Positions 33,402 to 41,999 of a stretch of DNA of 64,000 nucleotides are shown here, in pieces (the first letter of the stretch is position 1; each line of letters opens with the position of its first letter). Where the stretch lies: NCBI RefSeq assembly GCF_020859565.1, contig NZ_JAJHUO010000009.1:62001-126000 (forward strand). The letters are read 5' to 3'. The notes below the pieces were generated by a model. The model had not been told where the DNA came from. It did no database searches and saw only the letters and a list, made by a program, of their open reading frames with translations. The DNA comes from Saccharothrix luteola. GTDB lineage: Bacteria > Actinomycetota > Actinomycetes > Mycobacteriales > Pseudonocardiaceae. A program made the position numbers and the translations under genes.

Positions 33402-34564
33402 GCGGCCCGATGCGATTCGACACGAAGCTCGTCCACGAGGGCCAGCGGACGCGGTTCGGCCACGGTGACGTGATCCCGCCCATCCACGTCGCGGTGACCT
33501 TCGACCCGTCCGCCCAGGACCCGGCCCGGTACTACTACGCGCGGGGGGAGAGCCCGACCCGCGAGGACCTGGAGACGTGCCTGGCGGCGTTGGAGGACGT
33601 GCGGTTCGCCCTGGCCTTCTCCTCCGGCCAGGCGGCCGGGGCGGCCGTGCTGTCGCTGCTGGAGCCGGGCGCCCGGGTGGTCGCGTCGGACGACGTGTAC
33701 GGGGGCACCTACGGGTTGTTCGAGCTGTGCCGCCGCCGCGGGGTGGACGTCCGGCAGGTCGATTTGTCCGATGTGGACGGAACGGCCGCGGCGCTGTCCG
33801 GTGGCGTGAACCTGGTCTGGGTCGAGACCCCGACCAATCCGCTGATGAAGGTCGCGGACATCGGCGCGATCAGCGCCGCGGCCCACCGCGCCGGCGCGAT
33901 CGTCGTGGTGGACAACACCTTCGCCAGCCCGGCGTTGCAGCAGCCGCTCGCCGCGGGTGCGGACGTGAGCCTGCACAGCACCACGAAGTTCATCGCCGGC
34001 CACTCCGACGTGCTCGGCGGCGCGCTGGTGCTCGACGACCCGACGCTGCACGGACGGCTGCTCGAACACCGCACGGTCGTCGGCGGCGTGCCCGGCGCGT
34101 TCGACTGCTACCTGGTGCACCGGGGCCTGAAGACGCTGTCGCTGCGCGTCGCGCGGCAGGTGGCCAACGCGCGGGCGGCGGTCGAGGTGTTGACCGCGTC
34201 GCCGCTGGTCGCCGCCGTGCACTACCCGGGGCTGCCGCACCACCCGCAGTTCGAGCTGGCCGCGCGCCAGATGTCGGCGCCCGGCTCGATGGTCAGCTTC
34301 GAGTACCTCGGCGACGTGGCCGAACTGCTGCGCCGCACGGAGCTGTTCGCGGCGGCGGTGAGCCTGGGCGGGGTGCGGTCGCTCATCGAGTGCCCCGCCT
34401 CGATGAGCCACCGGCCGGTGCCGCGCGAGGTCCGGGCGCGGGCGGGGATCGCGGACAACCTGGTGCGGCTGTCGTTCGGCATCGAGGACCCGGCCGACCT
34501 GGTGGAGGACCTGTGCGCCGCGATGGCGGCGGCCTCGTACGCGGAGGGGAGCGCGACGCGATGA
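33398..34564 (+). CDS. Cystathionine gamma-synthase/lyase-family PLP enzyme
   Basis: A 388-residue Cys/Met-metabolism PLP enzyme. It shows YYYARGESPTREDLE, SSGQAAGAAVLSLL (phosphate site), ETPTNPLMKVADI, VVDNTFASP (ring Asp) and the Schiff-base Lys in HSTTKFIAGHSD. The family includes cystathionine gamma-synthase, gamma-lyase and methionine gamma-lyase. The calicheamicin cluster has a member (CalE6) thought to supply sulfur. The Cys typical of methionine gamma-lyases after VYG is replaced by Gly here, so methionine lyase activity should not be assumed. Overlaps both neighbours by ATGA. Confidence 0.88.
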   Translation: MSGPMRFDTKLVHEGQRTRFGHGDVIPPIHVAVTFDPSAQDPARYYYARGESPTREDLETCLAALEDVRFALAFSSGQAAGAAVLSLLEPGARVVASDDVYGGTYGLFELCRRRGVDVRQVDLSDVDGTAAALSGGVNLVWVETPTNPLMKVADIGAISAAAHRAGAIVVVDNTFASPALQQPLAAGADVSLHSTTKFIAGHSDVLGGALVLDDPTLHGRLLEHRTVVGGVPGAFDCYLVHRGLKTLSLRVARQVANARAAVEVLTASPLVAAVHYPGLPHHPQFELAARQMSAPGSMVSFEYLGDVAELLRRTELFAAAVSLGGVRSLIECPASMSHRPVPREVRARAGIADNLVRLSFGIEDPADLVEDLCAAMAAASYAEGSATR

Positions 34565-35526
34565 CCGCGACGGTGCTGCTGGACGGCGGGCTGGCGACGG
34601 AGCTGGAACGCGCCGGGCTGCCGATTCGCCACCCGTGGTGGACGACCAAGGCGTTGCTGACCGACGCCAACCGAACGGTGCTGTGCGGGGTGCACGAGCA
34701 GTACCTGCGGGCGGGCGCGCACGTGATCACCGCCGCGACGATGCGCTGCAACGAGCGGGCGTTGCGCGCCAACGGGCTGGACGCGGCGGGCCTGGGCTGG
34801 ATGGTGCACGCCGCGATCGGCGTGGCGCAGGCCGCACGCCGCTCGGCGGAGGCGCCGGACGCGTTGATCGGGGCGTCGATGGCGCCGGTCGAGGACTGCT
34901 ACCGCCCCGACCTGGTGCCACCGGACGACGAGCTGCGCCGCGAACACCTCTGGTTGGCCACGGAGCTGGCGCGGGCCCGGGTGGACCTGGTGCTCGTGGA
35001 AACCATGAACACCCTGCGCGAGGCGCGGATCGCACTCGAAGCGGTGCGGTCGGTGGGGATCCGCGCGTGGGTGAGCTTCGTGTGCGCGGACGGCGCCACG
35101 CTGCTCTCGGAGGAGGACCTGGGGCAGGCGGCGCGCGTGGTCGCCGAGGAAGGCGCGGACGCCGTGCTGGTCAACTGCACGCCGTTCAGCGAGACCGAGC
35201 GCTGCCTGGAAGCGCTGCGGGACAACTGCGCCGGTGCGATCGGCGTCTACCCGAACCTGGAGCACCGCGTCGGCGCGCAGACCGGCGGCCTGCTGCCCAC
35301 GGCCGTGGACCCGGCGGAGTTCGCGGACGCGATGAGCCGGTGGCGGGCCGACTACCGCGTGGACGTGCTGGGTGGTTGCTGCGGCAGCACGCCGGCCCAC
35401 ATCGAGGCGCTGCGCACGGCGATCTCGGACCACTCACGCGCTGCTCACGGAGGACAGCGCGAAGTCCTCGACCCGCAAGGCGGGCATGGCGGTCCGGAAC
35501 TCCCGGTCGCCCCACTCCCGGGGTAG
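34561..35526 (+). CDS. Homocysteine S-methyltransferase family protein
   Basis: A 321-residue protein with the homocysteine methyltransferase barrel: LLDGGLATELERAG at the N-terminus, LVETMNTLREA, and the three zinc-ligand cysteines in VNCTPF and GGCCGSTPAHI. It would methylate homocysteine or another thiol, closing a methionine cycle fed by the neighbouring lyase. ATG at 34561 overlaps the upstream stop. Its last ~90 bp overlap the convergent TldE gene; the final ~25 residues lie beyond the normal family end and are probably read through that overlap. Confidence 0.88.
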   Translation: MTATVLLDGGLATELERAGLPIRHPWWTTKALLTDANRTVLCGVHEQYLRAGAHVITAATMRCNERALRANGLDAAGLGWMVHAAIGVAQAARRSAEAPDALIGASMAPVEDCYRPDLVPPDDELRREHLWLATELARARVDLVLVETMNTLREARIALEAVRSVGIRAWVSFVCADGATLLSEEDLGQAARVVAEEGADAVLVNCTPFSETERCLEALRDNCAGAIGVYPNLEHRVGAQTGGLLPTAVDPAEFADAMSRWRADYRVDVLGGCCGSTPAHIEALRTAISDHSRAAHGGQREVLDPQGGHGGPELPVAPLPG

Positions 35527-36798
35527 CGCGGGCTCCGTGCGGCCGATCTCGGCGACGCGGGCCAGCAGGTCGACCGGGCTCTCGTCGAACCTGAAGTCGG
35601 GCGCCGTGCCCACCACCTCGCCGCCCTTCACCACGTGGACGCCGTCCCGCGTCACGCCGGTGAGCAGCAACCGGGACGGGTCCACCTCCCTCAGGTACCA
35701 CAGCGAGGTCACCAGCAGCCCGTGGTCGGTGCTCGCCACCAGGTCGTCGAGCGTGCGGTCGGTGGGGCGGCCGGACAGCACCAGGTTCCCGATCCGCGGG
35801 GTGAACGGCAGACCGGCCGCCCGCGCCGAGTGCCGGGTGTTGACCAGGGTGGCCAGCGAACCGTCCCTGATCCACTCGGTACGTCGTAGCGGCGTGCCGT
35901 TGTCGAAGCAGGACGACCCCGGTCCCGGCGCCCGCACGACGGTGAAGGGCAGGCAGTCGAGACCGGGTGCGGCGGGATCGCTCGCCAGGGTCAGGTGCGC
36001 CTCGGTGAGCCGCTCGCCGAGGCGGGTGCCGCCGTCCGGTCCGCTGAAGACCGTGCCGCCGTCCAGCGCCTCCTGGAGGTCGGCTGCGCGGTGGAGGTGG
36101 ATCACGAGGTCGGCGACGCAGGACGGCGCCAGGATGACGTCGTAGCGCCCGGGGGACAGGTCGACGCGGTGGCGCGCGGGGTCCAGCCGGGCGGTCAGGC
36201 CGGCGTAGCCCGTGAGCAGGTCCGCGCCCAACGGGTCGGTCAGGTCCGCACCCACCCAGCCCGAGGCGGTGCGGTCGGCGTTGTGCGCGGTCAGGTCGAG
36301 CACGCCGCCCGGTTGCGCGTGGTGCAGCCGCAGCCCGGAGGACGACGCGAGGTACGTCGTGCGCACCTGGTGCTCGGCGTAGCCGGACGAGGCCTCCCCG
36401 CGGGACCGCGCCCGGTCGAAGACCTCCGCCAACTGCGCCACGACCCCGGCCAAGGCCTCGGTGGACGTCCTGGTCGGCGGCTGCGACCACTGCCGTTCCG
36501 CGGCGGGGGGCAGGGGGTGCTCGTCCGGCGCGGGCGCGGCCCGGCGCGCGATGGCCCCGGCCTCCTGCACCGCCGCGCGCACCGCGCCCTCGTCCACCGC
36601 GCCTTCGCGGGAGACGACACCGATCCCCGCCCCCGGCGCCGACTCGATCACGGTGAGGGTCCGGCTGTGCACGACGCCGTTGCCGATCACCGCGTTGCCC
36701 GCCCACCGCAGGTGCGCGGTCGAGGTCTCGTCGACGATCGCGATCCGGTCACCGGGCCCGGTCAGCGCCGACTCGGCGATCTCCTGGGGCGTCAGCAC
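35434..36798 (-). CDS. TldE/PmbA-like subunit of a TldD/TldE metalloprotease
   Basis: A 454-residue protein of the TldD/PmbA family without the HExxxH motif, which marks the TldE-type non-catalytic subunit. Family landmarks include SGYAEHQVRTTYLASSSG, GRYDVILAPSCVADL, SCFDNGTPLRRTEWIRDG and VLSGRPTDRTLDDLVAS near the C-terminus. The GTG at 36798 overlaps the TldD stop by 7 bp, so the two are coupled. TldD/TldE heterodimers degrade unfolded peptides or trim RiPP precursors. Their job in an enediyne cluster is not clear. Confidence 0.88.
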   Translation of the reverse strand: MLTPQEIAESALTGPGDRIAIVDETSTAHLRWAGNAVIGNGVVHSRTLTVIESAPGAGIGVVSREGAVDEGAVRAAVQEAGAIARRAAPAPDEHPLPPAAERQWSQPPTRTSTEALAGVVAQLAEVFDRARSRGEASSGYAEHQVRTTYLASSSGLRLHHAQPGGVLDLTAHNADRTASGWVGADLTDPLGADLLTGYAGLTARLDPARHRVDLSPGRYDVILAPSCVADLVIHLHRAADLQEALDGGTVFSGPDGGTRLGERLTEAHLTLASDPAAPGLDCLPFTVVRAPGPGSSCFDNGTPLRRTEWIRDGSLATLVNTRHSARAAGLPFTPRIGNLVLSGRPTDRTLDDLVASTDHGLLVTSLWYLREVDPSRLLLTGVTRDGVHVVKGGEVVGTAPDFRFDESPVDLLARVAEIGRTEPALPREWGDREFRTAMPALRVEDFALSSVSSA

Positions 36799-38258
36799 GA
36801 GCTCGCCGTGTTCCGCACGCGCACGCCCTGGAACACCGCGGTCGGGCAACCGTGGCTCACCGCCGCCGCCTGCACCGGCTGACCCTTCCCACAGAGGTCG
36901 GCGCCGAACACCTGGTAGGTCCCCTCTCCGCCGACCGCCGACAACGAGCCCCAGAACGCCCTGGTGTCCGACTGGTAGGCGACGCCGCTGAGCTGGCCGG
37001 CCAGCTCGCCGCGGTGGACGCGGTGCGCCCGCTGGGCGGTGAACTGGAAGTTGCCCCGCCGCGCGTCGATCGACCAGCTGTCGGACCCGACGAGGTAGAT
37101 GCCCTCGTCGACGGCCGAGATCAGCTCCTCGGTGGTGGGGCCGCCGAGAACGGGCGCGAGCGAGACATTGGGCATCCTCGTGATCGCGGGTCGCAACGCC
37201 GACTCGGCGAACGCGCACCCCACCGAGCGCGTCGCACCGACGGCGCGCGCCGTGCGGCGGTCGTACTGCGAGCCGACCAGCACGCCCTCGCGCACGAGGT
37301 CCCAGGACTGCGCGGCCACGCCCTGGTCGTCGTAGCCGGTGGTGGCGAGCCCGTGCGGCGTGGTCCGGTCGGCGGTCACCGTCATCAGCGGCGTCCCGTA
37401 GCGCAGCTCGCCCACGTCGCCCGGGCGCACGAAGCTGGTGCCCGCGTAGGAGGCCTCGTGCCCGAGCACGCGGTCCAGCTCCGTGGCGTGCCCGACCGAC
37501 TCGTGGATCGCGTGCCACAGCTGCGACGGGTCGACGACCAGGTCGTACGCGCCCGGCCGCACCGGTCCCGCGTCCTGCTTCCCGCGCAGCAGACCCGGCA
37601 TGGCGGCCAGCTCGGCGTCCCAGTCCCACCCCTCGCCGAGCAGGTACTCCCACCCGCGCCCGGTGGGCGGCCCGACGGTGCGCAGCGCCGTGGACCCGCC
37701 GGCCACCACCACCTGCGGGTGCACGCGCACGCGCCGCTGCTTGGTCGACGTGCCCGCGAGGTCGGCGTAGAACTTGTCCTCCTGCACGGCGACGACCTTG
37801 GCCCGCACGTGCGCGACCCCCGGCGCCGCGAGCAGCCGCGCGCTCCACCCCGCCAGCAGGTCGGCGCGCTCGGCTTCGGGCACGGAGAACGGGTTGACGC
37901 GGCACCCCGACGACCAGGTGCCGACGTGGACGGGCTCGGGCACGGGTTCGTCCTCCCGACCGAGGACCGAGCAGGACCTCGCCGTGTCGACCGCCTGCCG
38001 GGCGGTGTCGCGCGCGGACCGGGTCGTCAGATCACCCGAAGCGGCGAACCCCCAGGCGCCGTCGCACCACACCTGCACCGACAGGCCGGTGACCGCGGAG
38101 TCGTGCGCCGACCGGACGGAGCCGTCGGCCAGGACCAGCTGCCCGGTCCGCACGCGTTCGAGCCGGAACGACGCGTGCCGGGCGCCGAGCCGGCGGGCGC
38201 CGTCCAAAGCGGCCTCGGCGAGCAGGCGGGCGGCGTCCGCGCAGAATGGTCCGACCAT
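36792..38258 (-). CDS. TldD-like catalytic metalloprotease subunit
   Basis: A 488-residue TldD family member. The zinc motif HESVGH (HExxxH) lies in WHAIHESVGHATELDRVLGHE, with the following TGYDDQGVAAQ and the C-terminal GxxxQVFGADLCGKGQP. The ATG at 38258 was chosen; residues upstream in the same frame are compositionally non-family. It pairs with the TldE gene downstream. Such pairs act as a sealed chamber protease; possible clients here are a small peptide, or a damaged SRPBCC protein after self-sacrifice (speculative). Confidence 0.88.
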   Translation of the reverse strand: MVGPFCADAARLLAEAALDGARRLGARHASFRLERVRTGQLVLADGSVRSAHDSAVTGLSVQVWCDGAWGFAASGDLTTRSARDTARQAVDTARSCSVLGREDEPVPEPVHVGTWSSGCRVNPFSVPEAERADLLAGWSARLLAAPGVAHVRAKVVAVQEDKFYADLAGTSTKQRRVRVHPQVVVAGGSTALRTVGPPTGRGWEYLLGEGWDWDAELAAMPGLLRGKQDAGPVRPGAYDLVVDPSQLWHAIHESVGHATELDRVLGHEASYAGTSFVRPGDVGELRYGTPLMTVTADRTTPHGLATTGYDDQGVAAQSWDLVREGVLVGSQYDRRTARAVGATRSVGCAFAESALRPAITRMPNVSLAPVLGGPTTEELISAVDEGIYLVGSDSWSIDARRGNFQFTAQRAHRVHRGELAGQLSGVAYQSDTRAFWGSLSAVGGEGTYQVFGADLCGKGQPVQAAAVSHGCPTAVFQGVRVRNTASSC

Positions 38259-38350
38259 GTCGCCGAAGCTAGGGCAAGATCGGGCGAAGGCGAACTCGTT
38301 GACACGAAAGGATGAAGTAGTGCGGCGAACCCGAGGCGGACGACATGATG

Positions 38351-38378
38351 GCGGCCGCCGAGGAGGCTCGGCGGCCGC
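38351..38378 (-). terminator. Strong hairpin terminator downstream of the EF-hand gene
   Basis: A perfect 12-bp inverted repeat: GCGGCCGCCGAG (38351-38362) and its complement (38367-38378) with a 4-nt loop. It begins 29 nt past the stop of the EF-hand gene (minus strand) and separates it from TldD. Confidence 0.7.
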
Positions 38379-38407
38379 GTCGTGCACCTGTTCACGTCTT
38401 CGACGGT

Positions 38408-38941
38408 CTACAGGCTGCCTGCCAGTTCCGTGCCGGCCGCGCTCGGGTCGTCACTGAGGTAGAACTCCTTGACGGCGGCGGCGAACTCCTTGCGGCTCAC
38501 GTAGCCGTCGTGGTCGCTGTCCAGCTTGTCGAACGCGGCCTCGGACTCGCTCTCGGACATGCCGCCCTGCGTCTGCGCTTGGGCCATCTCCTCCCGGCTG
38601 ATCTTGCCGTCGTTGTCCCCGTCCGCCGCGTCGAAGGCGGCCAGGGCGAAGGGCACGGCGACCTTGTCGACGAACTGCGGGTCCTCGGCGGCGGCGGCCC
38701 ACTCGTCCCTGCTGATCGCCGAGTCGAAGTCCTTGTCGGTGTGCTGCTGGACGCCCGCCCACATGTCGGAGGCGAGCTTGGTGAGCCTGGCCGCTTCCGG
38801 CGAGCCCGGCGTCGCGCCGAGCGCCTGACGCCACTTCTCGGCCAGCGCCGTGATGTCGCTCTGGTCGATGCGGCCGTCGTGGTCGGCGTCGAACCGCTCG
38901 AACACCTTGTCGTACTTGCGTTGCTTGAGGTCACTGGTCAT
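38408..38941 (-). CDS. Calerythrin-like EF-hand calcium-binding protein
   Basis: A 177-residue protein, the same length as calerythrin of Saccharopolyspora erythraea. Four EF-hand loops are visible: DADHDGRIDQSD, DKDFDSAISRDE, DGDNDGKISREE and DSDHDGYVSRKE. The second is the least canonical. No signal peptide, so it is a cytoplasmic calcium buffer or sensor. It has its own terminator. Its link to the biosynthetic cluster is uncertain and it may be a passenger. Confidence 0.92.
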   Translation of the reverse strand: MTSDLKQRKYDKVFERFDADHDGRIDQSDITALAEKWRQALGATPGSPEAARLTKLASDMWAGVQQHTDKDFDSAISRDEWAAAAEDPQFVDKVAVPFALAAFDAADGDNDGKISREEMAQAQTQGGMSESESEAAFDKLDSDHDGYVSRKEFAAAVKEFYLSDDPSAAGTELAGSL

Positions 38942-39011
38942 CTGTTGTCTCCTCCACTCGTCACACCGCCGATGGCGTCCGGTGCCTGGGCGGGTGCTCG
39001 GCGGCGTCGGG

Positions 39012-39515
39012 TCAAGCCGGGTGATCCACGTGGTCACCGGCCGCCCTTGGGCCGCGTGACGACGGGCTGAGCCGCTCCACGTGCTGCCGCAGTCCCTCCA
39101 GCGCCTCGGGCCAGCCGGCCGCGTGGCTCTCGCGAGAGGCCCCGGCCCGCTTGTCCTCCGGGATGTCGAGGGCGTCGAAGCCGCTCTCCACCAGCCGGAC
39201 CAGGCTCCCGTCGCCCTGCGGTGCCATGGTGAACTCGACCAGCGTGGCGTTGCGCTCGGTGGCCACCTCGCCGGGGTGCGCGCCGGCCCAGAGGTAGGCG
39301 AAGCGACGAGGGGGGTCGACCGTCGTGATCGTCGTGGGGAACTGCCCGTTCTCACCGTGGTCGAGGTGCATGGTCCCGCCGGGGCGCAGGTCGATCCGCG
39401 CCGGCGCGCCGGAGCCGAACCACCGACCGACGTGCTCCGGTTCGGTGAGGGCCGCCCACACGCGCTCCACCGGTGCGGAGATGAAGACCTCGCGCTCGAT
39501 GCGGTCCGAACTCAT
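39012..39515 (-). CDS. SRPBCC/AHSA1-like protein, second CalC-type candidate
   Basis: A 167-residue AHSA1-type protein. It reads EREVFISAPVERVWAALTEPEHVGRWFG, then ARIDLRPGGTMHLDHGE, RRFAYLWAG, TLVEFTMAPQGDGSLVRLVESGF and the C-terminal helix AAGWPEALEGLRQHVERL. This is the fold of CalC, the calicheamicin self-sacrifice resistance protein. Location at the right side of an enediyne cluster supports a similar role. It is also the fold of many unrelated proteins, so the call depends on context. It ends the minus-strand operon methyltransferase - PPOX protein - SRPBCC. Confidence 0.78.
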   Translation of the reverse strand: MSSDRIEREVFISAPVERVWAALTEPEHVGRWFGSGAPARIDLRPGGTMHLDHGENGQFPTTITTVDPPRRFAYLWAGAHPGEVATERNATLVEFTMAPQGDGSLVRLVESGFDALDIPEDKRAGASRESHAAGWPEALEGLRQHVERLSPSSRGPRAAGDHVDHPA

Positions 39516-39580
39516 GACCTCGTCCTTCCCTGGTGCTGCTGTTCGTGTGGTGCTCGGCGGATCGGCGTGACCGGTGGTCG

Positions 39581-40048
39581 TCACGGTGTGTTCACCAGCT
39601 GTGCCGCGTCTTCGGAGGTGGTGAGCCCGGTGCGGGCGACCACCTTGGTGATGTGCCCCCGCACCAGCACCTCGCCGGATTCCTCGCTGTGCCGGGCGAT
39701 CGCGTCGGCGTGCGCCTCGCCCAGGTACCGCGTCGCGATGCGCCTGGCCCAGGTCCGCACCTGCTCGCGCTCGTCCTCCACCCGCGCTTCCCCTTCGAGG
39801 AGGACGAACGCGAAGGGCGGCCGTTCGTCGTCCACGCAGAGGGCGAAGCTCGGCCGGTGGCGCAGCGCCCTGCCCTTGACGGTGTCCGGACCCGTGAAGA
39901 ACAGCACCTCCGGGCCGTGCACCAGGAAGGAGATCGGCGCGACGTGGGGCCGGCCGTCGGCGCGGACGGTGGCCAGCTTGCCGGTGCGCGTCCCGTGGCC
40001 GATGAAGGCCCGCCACTCGGCGTCGGACATCTCGCGCATGCCGCTCAC
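39581..40048 (-). CDS. PPOX-class FMN/F420-dependent oxidoreductase
   Basis: A 155-residue split-barrel protein of the pyridoxamine-phosphate-oxidase-like group. It has EWRAFIGHGTRTGKLATVRADGRPHVAPI, VLFFTGPDTVKGRALR and FALCVDDERPPFAFVLLEGEA. The cofactor (FMN, F420 or heme) cannot be told from sequence alone. GTG at 40048 overlaps the methyltransferase stop (GTGA). It may reduce an intermediate of the pathway or act in detoxification. Confidence 0.82.
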   Translation of the reverse strand: MSGMREMSDAEWRAFIGHGTRTGKLATVRADGRPHVAPISFLVHGPEVLFFTGPDTVKGRALRHRPSFALCVDDERPPFAFVLLEGEARVEDEREQVRTWARRIATRYLGEAHADAIARHSEESGEVLVRGHITKVVARTGLTTSEDAAQLVNTP

Positions 40049-40899
40049 GACTTGCCCAGCGGTTCGTCGGGACGGGGCGATCGGAGGCGCGCGGTGATCA
40101 GGAGGTACTCCATCCCCGTCCGGACGGCCTCGTCGTAGACGTCCAGGACGCGTGCCATGTGCTCGACCGTGTCGGCGCCGTACCGCCGCGACAGCCCGTC
40201 GGGGTCCTCTTCGAGGGCCTGCCTGGTCAAGTCCGTGGTGCGCAAGGTGCTCGTGGTGATGTCGACGACCTCCAGGACGTCGAACCCGGCCGCTCGCAGC
40301 AGGGCCAGCAGGTCCGGCCGCGGTGGGGCCGTGATCAGCATCCGCTCGCGGAGGTCGCGCTGCTGACGTTCGCTGAGCGGTCCGCACCGGGCCACGTCGG
40401 TCAGGGCCAGCCGCGATCCCGGCCGCAGAACCCGGGCCGCCTCGCGCAGCACCGCGGCCCGGTCCGGCATGTGCGGCATGCTCTCCAGCGCCCACGCGCC
40501 GTCGAAGCTGTTGTCCGGGAACGGGAGCGCGGCGGCGTCGGCGAGTTCGAAGGTGACCCGGTGCTGGAGACCTTCCTCGCTCGCGGCGGCGGTGGCCGCG
40601 CTCACCTGGCCCGGTGCGATCGTCACCCCGACGACGTCGGCGCCGGTCGTGCGCGCGAACCGGAGGGCCGGGTGGCCCACGCCGCACCCCACGTCCAGCA
40701 GGCGCTGCCCCTCGGTGAGCGGGACGCGTTCGATCATCAGGTCGGTCAGCCGTTCCTGCGCCACGTGCTTGTCGCTGGTGTCCCGCGGCCCGGTCCAGTA
40801 GCCGAAGTGCAGGTTGCGACCCCAGATCAGCTCGACGAGCGCGGTGGTCCGCTCGTACATCTGCGCGACCTCGGCGTCCAGCGCGGTGGTGTCGGTCAT
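40045..40899 (-). CDS. SAM-dependent methyltransferase (first of three related copies)
   Basis: A 284-residue methyltransferase of the natural-product O/C-methyltransferase type. It has MYERTTALVELIWGRNLHFGYW at the N-terminus, motif I LLDVGCGVGHPALRFA, ALPFPDNSFDGAWALESM and RPGSRLALTDV. The ATG at 40899 begins the typical family N-terminus. It faces away from the two plus-strand relatives at 41134 and 42000 across a 234-bp divergent intergenic region. The target is not known. The three copies may decorate different positions. Confidence 0.88.
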   Translation of the reverse strand: MTDTTALDAEVAQMYERTTALVELIWGRNLHFGYWTGPRDTSDKHVAQERLTDLMIERVPLTEGQRLLDVGCGVGHPALRFARTTGADVVGVTIAPGQVSAATAAASEEGLQHRVTFELADAAALPFPDNSFDGAWALESMPHMPDRAAVLREAARVLRPGSRLALTDVARCGPLSERQQRDLRERMLITAPPRPDLLALLRAAGFDVLEVVDITTSTLRTTDLTRQALEEDPDGLSRRYGADTVEHMARVLDVYDEAVRTGMEYLLITARLRSPRPDEPLGKS

Positions 40900-41133
40900 C
40901 CCGGGCTCCCGGTGGCGGTGGTCACACGGACGTCCACAAGCTATCAGTTTCTCAACTGAATGGACTTGGTGTGCGGCCTGCTCAGAGGGGTGATGGAGGC
41001 ATTTCACCCGCTAAGGGGACAAGTGCGTGCGGTTCACCCGACCGGCTACAAGGGACGGTGGGAGCCGGGAAGGTGGATGACGTTGTAGTTAGATCCGGTG
41101 CGAGGACGTCCGCGCACCGGGAGGGGTCGGGTC

Positions 41134-41958
41134 GTGTCCAGCGCAGCCGGTCAGGAGACCGACGAGGTCGGCGAGATCTACGACGAGATGAGCGACCTCG
41201 TCGAGGTCTACCACGGCAACATCCACCTCGGCTACTGGGCCGGCGACGACGATCCGGCCACGCTGGCCGAGGCCCTGGACCGGATGACCGACCTGGTCGC
41301 CGGCACCCTGGCGCTCACGCCCGGGCAGCACCTCGTCGACGTGGGCTGCGGCGTGGGCGTGCCCGCTCTTCGCGTCGCGGCCCGGTACGGCGTCCGGATC
41401 ACGGGGATCACCAACAGCGCCTGGCACGCCGAGGAGACCGCGCGCCGTGCCGCTGCCGCCGGCGTGGACGACCTCGTGACCGCGCGGCAGGCCGACGCGG
41501 AGGCGTTGCCGTTCCCGGACGCCGCGTTCGACGCCGTGCTCGCGTTCGACTCGTTGCCCAACGCGGTCGACAAAGGACAGTGGCTGCGGGAGATGAGCAG
41601 GGTGCTCCGCCCCGGCGGACGGTTCGCCATCACCGAGTACACCGCCGAGGCGACGTTGACGCCGGCGGACCGCGAGGTGATCGCGACGCACGCGATCTTC
41701 GACCCGCCCACCGCCTCGGCGCTGTGCGCTCTCGTGGCCGGCGCCGGGCTCGTGATCGACGAGCGCCGGGACTGGGGCGCGCGGGTGCGCCGCACCTACG
41801 ACGAGGTGGCCGCGTTGTTCCGCGACGGAGGTGAGGCGTTGGCCGACGCCTACGGGGCCGAGCGGGTGCGGGCGTTCGAACGCGGCCTGGCACCGGTGTT
41901 CGAGGTCTGCCGCGCCGGACTCGGTTACCTGCTGGTGGCCGGGCACAAGCCCGGCTGA
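41134..41958 (+). CDS. SAM-dependent methyltransferase (second copy)
   Basis: A 274-residue relative of the neighbouring enzymes: EIYDEMSDLVEVYHGNIHLGYW, VDVGCGVGVPALRVAARYG, ALPFPDAAFDAVLAFDSL and RPGGRFAITEY. GTG at 41134 is favoured by GGGAGGGG about 9 nt upstream. A GTG at 41098 with TAGTTA 6 nt ahead would give a leaderless form 12 residues longer. Substrate unknown. Confidence 0.87.
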   Translation: MSSAAGQETDEVGEIYDEMSDLVEVYHGNIHLGYWAGDDDPATLAEALDRMTDLVAGTLALTPGQHLVDVGCGVGVPALRVAARYGVRITGITNSAWHAEETARRAAAAGVDDLVTARQADAEALPFPDAAFDAVLAFDSLPNAVDKGQWLREMSRVLRPGGRFAITEYTAEATLTPADREVIATHAIFDPPTASALCALVAGAGLVIDERRDWGARVRRTYDEVAALFRDGGEALADAYGAERVRAFERGLAPVFEVCRAGLGYLLVAGHKPG

Positions 41959-41999
41959 CCGACTCCGCTCGATTCGGTCGATTGGCTGAAAGGCACCCG

